A stretch of 10,060 nt of DNA, taken from the NCBI GenBank assembly GCA_044353165.1, contig JBILCM010000080.1:1-10060 (forward strand), written 5' to 3'. A program made the position numbers and the translations under genes. This document shows positions 4,956 through 10,060 of this stretch, in pieces. This DNA comes from JBILCM01 sp044353165 (GTDB lineage Bacteria; Bacillota; Bacilli; Paenibacillales; YIM-B00363). The stretch's first letter is position 1, and each line of letters begins with the position of its first letter. The notes under the pieces were generated by a model. That model had not been told where the DNA came from. It saw nothing but the letters and a program-made list of their open reading frames with translations, and did no database searches.

Positions 4956-7667
4956 ATGACATTACGAGATCCTTATTCAGTAAAGAAGACACTGCAAGTC
5001 GCAGGACAACAAGTTCATTATTATGCTTTGAACGACTTGACATCGAAGTTTCCCGGCATTGCACAACTGCCATTCTCGATCAAAGTGTTGCTTGAAGCTG
5101 CCGTTCGCCAATTCGACGGCAGAGCCATTACCGAGGAGCATGTCGCACAAATTGCAAGCTGGGCTACGAACCGCGACAACAACAAAGAAATTCCCTTCAT
5201 TCCTGCCCGGATTGTGTTGCAAGACTTTACAGGTGTGCCCGTTGTCGTAGACTTGGCCGCGATGCGTGACACCGTGAAGAAGAAAGGCGGCGACCCGAAG
5301 AAAATCAACCCGCTCGTGCCTGTGGACCTCGTCATTGACCACTCGGTCATGGTCGATGCGTTCGGCACCGAGAATGCGCTTGAATTTAATCAGAAGGTAG
5401 AATTCGAACGCAATGAAGAACGCTACCGCTTCCTGCGCTGGGCGCAGACTGCGTTCGATAATTTCCGTGCTGTGCCTCCGGGCACGGGCATTGTGCACCA
5501 AGTGAACTTGGAATACTTGGCTTCTGTAGCCGCAACGAAGTCGATCGATGGGGAAACCGTGGTATTCCCAGATTCGCTCGTCGGGACCGATTCACACACC
5601 ACGATGATTAATGGACTTGGCGTCGTCGGTTGGGGCGTCGGCGGAATCGAAGCCGAGGCCGGGATGCTTGGACAACCGCTGTACTTTGTTACACCGGAAG
5701 TCATCGGATTTAAATTGATCGGCAAGCTCGCAGAAGGCGCAACAGCGACCGACTTGGCCTTGACTGTCACGCAAATTTTGCGCAAGAAAGGCGTTGTCGG
5801 CAAGTTCGTTGAGTTCTATGGCTCCGGATTAAGTTCGATTACCCTTGCAGACCGTGCGACCGTCGCGAACATGGCGCCGGAATATGGCGCAACGGTTGGC
5901 TTCTTCCCTGTCGATGCTGAGACACTGAATTACCTTCGCGGCACCGCGCGTTCGGAAGAACAGATTGCCCTTGTAGAAGCGTATTACAAAGCACAAGGCA
6001 TGTTCCGCGATGACACAACGCCTGATCCTCTCTTTAGCGATACGATTGAGCTCGATCTAGGTACGGTCGTGCCTTCCCTGGCCGGACCGAAGCGTCCGCA
6101 AGACCGCATCGAGTTAACAGCCATGAAACAAACGTACAACACGATTGTACGCACACCCGTGGACAAAGGCGGATACGGCCTCAGCGATGCAAAACTCGCA
6201 GAAGTCGTCAACGTGAAGCACGACAACGGTTCCACATCCGCGATGAAGAACGGTGCTGTCGTGATTGCTGCGATCACATCTTGTACGAACACATCCAACC
6301 CCAGTGTCATGATCGGCGCAGGCTTGCTTGCGAAGAAAGCGGTCGCGCGCGGATTGACGAAACCCGGGTATGTGAAGAGTTCGTTGACACCGGGATCGCT
6401 CGTGGTGACCGAATATTTGAAGAACGCCGACTTGATCACACCGCTCGAGGCACTGGGTTTCCACGTTGCAGGTTACGGTTGCGCGACTTGTATCGGGAAC
6501 TCCGGACCGTTGCCGGATGAAGTCAACAAAGCAATTGCAGACAACGATCTGACCGTCGCGTCCGTCCTCTCGGGCAACCGCAACTTCGAAGGTCGCGTGC
6601 ATCCGCAAGTGAAGGCGAATTACTTAGCTTCGCCGCCGCTCGTCGTGGCTTATGCGATCGCAGGCACTGTGGACATCGACTTATCCAGTGAACCGATCGG
6701 GACAGACAACAACGGTGCGCCTGTATTCCTTAAGGACATCTGGCCGTCGTCGCAAGAAATTATGGACACGATGAATGCGGCGATGAATCCAGCCATTTAT
6801 GCCGACAAATACAAAGACGTATTCCGTGCGAATCCGCGCTGGAACGCCATCCCGGTAGCCGAAGGCGAACTGTATGAATGGGATGCGAAATCCACCTATA
6901 TCCAAAACCCGCCATTCTTTACTCACTTGGGTGATACACTCAATGACATCGCGAATATTACGGGCGCCAAGACGCTTGCACTTATGGGCGACTCCGTGAC
7001 GACGGACCACATTTCTCCGGCCGGCAACATCAAGGTGGATTCCCCTGCAGGCGCTTATCTGATTGGGAACGGCGTGAAGAAAGACGACTTCAACTCATAT
7101 GGCGCACGACGCGGGAACCATGAAGTGATGATGCGCGGCACATTCGCCAACATCCGCATCCGCAACCAAGTCGCTCCAGGCACAGAAGGCGGCGTGACGA
7201 AGTACTTGCCGACGGGCGAAGTGATGGCCATCTACGATGCAGCGATGAAATACGAAGCAGATGGGACACCTACCGTCGTGCTCGCGGGCAAAGAATACGG
7301 CACCGGATCGTCCCGTGACTGGGCGGCCAAAGGCGCATTCCTGCTCGGCGTGAAAGCGGTCATTGCAGAGAGCTTCGAGCGTATTCACCGCTCCAATCTC
7401 GTGGGCATGGGCGTACTTCCGCTTCAATTCGTGGAAGGACAGAGCTGGAAATCGCTTCAGATCGACGGCACGGAGACGTTCTCGATCGAAGGCTTAAGCA
7501 ACGACGTCCGACCCGGTCAAATTGTGAACGTAAGTGCACAGCGTACAGATGGCTCTTCCTTCACCTTCGAAGCCAGCGTACGACTGGACTCCATGGTTGA
7601 CGTCGATTATTATCGCAACGGCGGTATCCTTCAGACGGTGTTGCGCCAATTGATGGCGAACAAGTAA
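4956..7667 (+). CDS. acnA: Aconitate hydratase A (AcnA/CitB type)
   Basis: Aconitase converts citrate to isocitrate in the TCA cycle with a [4Fe-4S] cluster. The 903-aa protein has the usual length and aligns by eye along its whole length with Bacillus subtilis CitB. The three cluster ligands are present: Cys443 (ITSCTNTSNP) and Cys509 and Cys512 (GYGCATCIGNSGP). Other hallmarks are LQDFTGVP, DLVIDHSV, VGTDSHTTMINGLGVVGWGVGGIEAEA (given here only as a landmark near residues 210-236), SGNRNFEGR, GDSVTTDHISPAG, the swivel-domain YGARRGNHEVM, and GSSRDWAAKG with ERIHRSNL. CitB-type apo-enzymes are known to bind RNA near iron-responsive elements; nothing in this sequence tests that. The start is supported by the N-terminal alignment, despite the long ribosome-site spacing. 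It is transcribed alone from its own promoter and ends before a strong hairpin. Confidence 0.99.
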   Translation: MTLRDPYSVKKTLQVAGQQVHYYALNDLTSKFPGIAQLPFSIKVLLEAAVRQFDGRAITEEHVAQIASWATNRDNNKEIPFIPARIVLQDFTGVPVVVDLAAMRDTVKKKGGDPKKINPLVPVDLVIDHSVMVDAFGTENALEFNQKVEFERNEERYRFLRWAQTAFDNFRAVPPGTGIVHQVNLEYLASVAATKSIDGETVVFPDSLVGTDSHTTMINGLGVVGWGVGGIEAEAGMLGQPLYFVTPEVIGFKLIGKLAEGATATDLALTVTQILRKKGVVGKFVEFYGSGLSSITLADRATVANMAPEYGATVGFFPVDAETLNYLRGTARSEEQIALVEAYYKAQGMFRDDTTPDPLFSDTIELDLGTVVPSLAGPKRPQDRIELTAMKQTYNTIVRTPVDKGGYGLSDAKLAEVVNVKHDNGSTSAMKNGAVVIAAITSCTNTSNPSVMIGAGLLAKKAVARGLTKPGYVKSSLTPGSLVVTEYLKNADLITPLEALGFHVAGYGCATCIGNSGPLPDEVNKAIADNDLTVASVLSGNRNFEGRVHPQVKANYLASPPLVVAYAIAGTVDIDLSSEPIGTDNNGAPVFLKDIWPSSQEIMDTMNAAMNPAIYADKYKDVFRANPRWNAIPVAEGELYEWDAKSTYIQNPPFFTHLGDTLNDIANITGAKTLALMGDSVTTDHISPAGNIKVDSPAGAYLIGNGVKKDDFNSYGARRGNHEVMMRGTFANIRIRNQVAPGTEGGVTKYLPTGEVMAIYDAAMKYEADGTPTVVLAGKEYGTGSSRDWAAKGAFLLGVKAVIAESFERIHRSNLVGMGVLPLQFVEGQSWKSLQIDGTETFSIEGLSNDVRPGQIVNVSAQRTDGSSFTFEASVRLDSMVDVDYYRNGGILQTVLRQLMANK

Positions 7668-7708
7668 CCATAACCAAGGCGACTCTCGAATCTATCGCAT
7701 GACAGACG

Positions 7709-7747
7709 AACGCCCGGTCCGAAGCACGACGCTTCTGACCGGGCGTT
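7709..7747. terminator. Hairpin terminator between convergent acnA and IclR gene
   Basis: AACGCCCGGTC (7709-7719) pairs perfectly with GACCGGGCGTT (7737-7747). After one mismatch, the inner arms GAAGC (7721-7725) and GCTTC (7731-7735) pair around the loop ACGAC. On the plus strand the T-rich run ATTTATTTCATCATTTT follows, so it should stop acnA transcription. On the minus strand the tail is less T-rich (TTCGTCTGTC), so termination of the IclR transcript is likely but weaker. The IclR stop codon lies 2 bases outside the right arm. Confidence 0.9.
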
Positions 7748-7749
7748 AT

Positions 7750-8499
7750 TTATTTCATCATTTTCCCCATACGTCGGGCAACTTCCATCACTTGCGGTGC
7801 GATGGCACGCATCCGTTCGAGATGAAGACGATTCGATGGCCCCGACACCGAGAGTGCCGCCACAAGCCGGCCGCTATTCCCGAAGATCGGTGCTGACACT
7901 GCTGCAGCCCCAGGTTCCCGTTCCTCGATACTGGTGGCGTAACCCATGCGCCGGATATCCACGAGTTGGACTAAGAATACCCCTCGATCGACGCTTGATG
8001 GCCAACTCTCATGCTGTATGATTTCATCACGGATCCGCTCTTCCTCAAAGGCGAGCAACACTTTGCTAGAAGCACCTACAGACAGCGGCAGTCGAACGCC
8101 GATCGGGGCCACACGACGAATCGCTTCATGGCTCTGCACCGCTTGTATGCGAATTCGCTCATGCCCTTCGCGAAAATAGAGGCTGATCGTCTCACCTACA
8201 GCGTCACGCAGCATCTCCATCTCCGGCAACAGCAACGTTCCTGGGTTATCCGCTTGTCCAGACAGCTGGGCGGATAATTCCCAAACGCGAAACCCAAGAC
8301 GATATTTTTCCGTCAAGGTGTCACGCACCAGAAAGCCCTTGCCTTCCAAGGAAGCCAATAAGCGGTGCACTGTGCTCTTGTGCAAACCCACTTTGTCAGC
8401 AATCTCTGTCAAACCTAGGCTGGACTGCTCTGTAAACACGAGCAATATATCCAAGGCGCGCTCGACTGCACGAACCGTAAGTTGTTTTCCGTCCTCCAT
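7750..8499 (-). CDS. IclR-family transcriptional regulator
   Basis: This 249-aa protein has the IclR layout. An N-terminal winged helix-turn-helix spans ~7-70 (RAVERALDILLVF, then LGLTEIADKVGLHKSTVHRLLASLEGKGFL). A C-terminal effector-binding domain spans ~85-245 (LRDAVGETISLY, LPLSVGASSKVLLAF, GYATSIEEREPGAAAVSAPIF, AALSVSGP). IclR proteins usually control catabolism of small acids, aromatics or sugars, often from a neighbouring operon, and often repress themselves. Here the gene follows the SGNH hydrolase and lactonase-like genes on the same strand after 102 bases and has its own promoter, so it probably controls them. GGAGGG lies about 6-7 bases before the ATG at 8499. The effector is unknown. 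Confidence 0.96.
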   Translation of the reverse strand: MEDGKQLTVRAVERALDILLVFTEQSSLGLTEIADKVGLHKSTVHRLLASLEGKGFLVRDTLTEKYRLGFRVWELSAQLSGQADNPGTLLLPEMEMLRDAVGETISLYFREGHERIRIQAVQSHEAIRRVAPIGVRLPLSVGASSKVLLAFEEERIRDEIIQHESWPSSVDRGVFLVQLVDIRRMGYATSIEEREPGAAAVSAPIFGNSGRLVAALSVSGPSNRLHLERMRAIAPQVMEVARRMGKMMK

Positions 8500-8539
8500 C
8501 GTACGCCCTCCGCCGGTCTCGTTGTCTCATAGAGTGAAA

Positions 8540-8569
8540 CCCATCTAACCTAGAGTTAGTATATATGGG
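8540..8569. promoter_or_regulatory. Palindromic candidate operator over the IclR-gene promoter
   Basis: CTAAC (8545-8549) and GTTAG (8555-8559) are inverted around CTAGA. An outer pair, CCCAT (8540-8544) and ATGGG (8565-8569), flanks them, shifted by the extra bases TATAT on the right. The element covers the -10 hexamer and predicted start of the IclR gene, the classic place for autorepression. The bases do not match an IclR-family consensus that I can recall. Confidence 0.4.
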
Positions 8570-8586
8570 ATTGTGAGTTCCGTAAA
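8558..8586 (-). promoter_or_regulatory. SigA-like promoter of the IclR gene
   Basis: Read on the minus strand, TTTACG (8586-8581, 4 of 6 to TTGACA) is followed after exactly 17 bases by TATACT (8563-8558, 5 of 6 to TATAAT). It lies about 60 bases before the IclR start codon. No terminator hairpin separates it from the upstream lactonase-like gene, so the regulator may be read both from this promoter and from upstream. Confidence 0.6.
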
Positions 8587-8601
8587 GGGTGCGCCTTCGC
8601 C

Positions 8602-9432
8602 TCATGGACGCATACGCTTCAAATAACAACGGATCGCATTTTCCCGGGACATCAAGGCACGTTCATCTTCACGAAGTGATGGAGGAAGCACATCGGCATA
8701 CAGTTGGACCACCTCATCGTAGCTGCCTGCCGTCAAGGCCACAGGCCAATCGCTGCCGAACATGAGGCGTTGAGCACCATAGCACTGAACCAGATGTTGC
8801 ACAGCATCCCTCAAAATTTCAGGGTGATAACCGCCTACTTGTGTGATCATGCCGGAAATTTTGCACATCGATTTCGGGTGTTGCGCAAGCTCGGACATCG
8901 CATCAGCCCATGGTTGCAGAGGTTCATCGAAGTTCGGGGATCCGAGATGATTCGCTACCGTCGTTAGATCCGGTACTTGATCCAACAACCGCAAGAAGCT
9001 AGGTACATGGGTTGGTTTCATAAGCAGGTCCACGGGGAAATCATCTGCAGCGAACATACGGACATTCGCAAGGAATGGTGCACTGAAGTGGCTCACTTGT
9101 GTCTGTGCCCCAAGCAGCGAATAGCGGATGCCAACAAACTGCGGATTTTGGCGCAATCGCTCATAAATCCTCGGTGTATCGCTCGAATGCAAATCCAGTG
9201 TGCCCACCACACCGACAATTCGATCATTTTGCTGGGCGAGCGACAACAAATACTCCGTTTCCTCTATGGTCTGTGCCGCCTGCACCGCGATGACACCCTC
9301 TATGCCATGTTGATCCCATGAGGATTGCACTTCATCGGGAACATAATCACGATATAATGTATGGTTTGTGGGCTTTAGCCAATGATAATCCCCGCGTACA
9401 AGACACCAGAAGTGAATATGTGTATCAATCAA
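8602..9432 (-). CDS. Amidohydrolase_2 family protein, L-fuconolactonase/rhamnonolactonase-like
   Basis: This 276-aa TIM-barrel hydrolase of the COG3618 type resembles lactonases that open L-fucono-, L-rhamnono- or related sugar lactones. Visible marks are the N-terminal DTHIHFW (His5 and His7), GIRYSLL (101-107), LMKPTHVPSF (137-146), VANHLGSP (159-166, His162), CKISGM (190-195) and LMFGSDWPV (223-231, Asp228). Lactonases of this group act in oxidative, non-phosphorylating sugar pathways; related members hydrolyse other lactones or decarboxylate, so the substrate stays open. The start is TTG at 9432: MIDTHIHFW is the family's usual N-terminus, no in-frame ATG lies before it, and GGGAGAG lies 8 bases upstream. 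It overlaps the end of the SGNH gene by 8 bases, which points to coupled translation. Confidence 0.9.
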   Translation of the reverse strand: MIDTHIHFWCLVRGDYHWLKPTNHTLYRDYVPDEVQSSWDQHGIEGVIAVQAAQTIEETEYLLSLAQQNDRIVGVVGTLDLHSSDTPRIYERLRQNPQFVGIRYSLLGAQTQVSHFSAPFLANVRMFAADDFPVDLLMKPTHVPSFLRLLDQVPDLTTVANHLGSPNFDEPLQPWADAMSELAQHPKSMCKISGMITQVGGYHPEILRDAVQHLVQCYGAQRLMFGSDWPVALTAGSYDEVVQLYADVLPPSLREDERALMSRENAIRCYLKRMRP

Positions 9433-10060
9433 TGGTTGTACTCTCCCTCAGTTCAATCCCTAGCAGATGCCCTGCGATGAATGCAGCCTGCAGCGCTTGG
9501 ATCTCTTCCTTATAGTGCACATGATCAGCAAAAATGTCCTCCCCAAGCGAACAGGTAAACGTGTACAAATCAATCGCAGGAATCCCAAGCTGAGTCATCA
9601 CTTCATCCGCAGCTTGATTGTACGCAAGCACATCCCTTGCATACCGCACAAATTCTTTGGGGTGTTTGCGGTTATGCTGCTCCTCATCCACAGGTGTCGT
9701 GCGAACCCAGACGACTTGACACCCACGGCTTTGCAACAACGCACAGGCTCGCAACACGTTGTCTTTATACGTAGATTGCTCGATCTGCCGTTGCATGGTG
9801 TTACGATCGATCTTGATGTCATGCAATCCACAGTTAAGCAGCACAATCATATCCTGGTGCCAGAAACCCTCTTGATCCTTGTCGGTAATAAACTCCACCA
9901 CCATTCGACTATCGCCGCCGTTCACCTTCAACGGTTGATCAAGGTCCTCCGTTCCCTGTAATTCACTGCCTTTGCGGCTATAGCGAAAATACCCTCGCGT
10001 GAATCGTTCCAAGTCAGGACCGTATTGCATGGAAATACTATCGCCAAGTACATAAAGTTG
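9425..10060 (-). CDS. SGNH/GDSL hydrolase family protein (5' end cut by window edge)
   Basis: This is an esterase-like SGNH hydrolase. The reading frame is open to the right edge, and its first visible residues are QLYVLGDSIS, so the block I GDS motif with the nucleophile Ser (visible residue 8) is inside the window. The ATG at 10030 would remove that Ser and is not the start; the true start is probably only a few codons past 10060. Block II Gly is likely in VNGGDS (47-51). Block III reads GLHD (78-81) instead of the usual GxND, with His in place of the oxyanion-hole Asn. Block V is DHVH (179-182), giving Asp179 and His182. No signal peptide is visible in what can be seen. It may remove acyl groups from a sugar compound, judged from the overlapping lactonase-like gene; the substrate is unknown. 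Confidence 0.9.
   Translation of the reverse strand, partial: QLYVLGDSISMQYGPDLERFTRGYFRYSRKGSELQGTEDLDQPLKVNGGDSRMVVEFITDKDQEGFWHQDMIVLLNCGLHDIKIDRNTMQRQIEQSTYKDNVLRACALLQSRGCQVVWVRTTPVDEEQHNRKHPKEFVRYARDVLAYNQAADEVMTQLGIPAIDLYTFTCSLGEDIFADHVHYKEEIQALQAAFIAGHLLGIELRESTTID

Noticed and set aside
4977..5501. Minus-strand open frame (174 codons) inside acnA
   Set aside because: It is antisense to a highly conserved aconitase region and reads as random protein; codon bias of acnA explains the lack of stops.
1..10060. CRISPR array, tRNA, insertion sequence or defence system
   Set aside because: I saw no spaced direct repeats, cloverleaf-like segments, terminal inverted repeats, transposase or defence domains on reading both strands.

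Overview
The window looks like chromosomal DNA of a Gram-positive, endospore-former-type Bacillota, most likely Bacillales and perhaps Paenibacillaceae. This rests on strong AGGAGG-type ribosome binding sites, SigA-like promoters, an aconitase of the long AcnA/CitB type, a UvsE-type UV endonuclease, an Amidase_6-type cell-wall amidase and a 'GLHD' SGNH hydrolase. The taxonomic call is an inference from gene content, not from a marker gene. Coding density is high and no stretch over 300 bases lacks a gene. I see no RNA gene, insertion sequence, CRISPR array or attachment site.

Left part (1-4786, all on the minus strand; transcription runs right to left): an Amidase_6-type protein, D-alanine-D-alanine ligase (ddl), UV damage endonuclease (uvsE), an inositol-monophosphatase-family enzyme and an AraC-family regulator cut by the left edge. 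Gaps are 12, 80, 96 and 12 bases, and no terminator-like hairpin was found between them, so they may form one long transcript. Amidase-ddl and IMPase-araC are the tightly coupled pairs. Amidase and Ddl share a cell-wall theme; UvsE and the phosphatase look like housekeeping neighbours.

Middle (4787-7749): a 169-base divergent intergenic region holds a SigA-like promoter for aconitase (acnA), a dyad just after the predicted transcription start, and a strong but unusually distant Shine-Dalgarno sequence. acnA is complete (903 aa) and ends before a long hairpin shared with the convergent gene on its right.

Right part (7750-10060, minus strand): an SGNH/GDSL hydrolase (its 5' end just beyond the right edge), an Amidohydrolase_2 protein of the L-fuconolactonase/rhamnonolactonase type that overlaps it by 8 bases and starts with TTG, and an IclR-family regulator with its own promoter and an overlapping palindrome. 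This resembles a small catabolic module, plausibly de-esterifying a sugar or sugar derivative and opening a lactone under IclR control; the actual substrate is unknown.

No obviously new system (defence, toxin, mobile) is visible. The best leads are regulatory or small-scale: the acnA leader, the IclR operator, a hydrophobic reading frame between uvsE and the phosphatase gene, the signal-less amidase coupled to ddl, and the GLHD hydrolase/lactonase pair.
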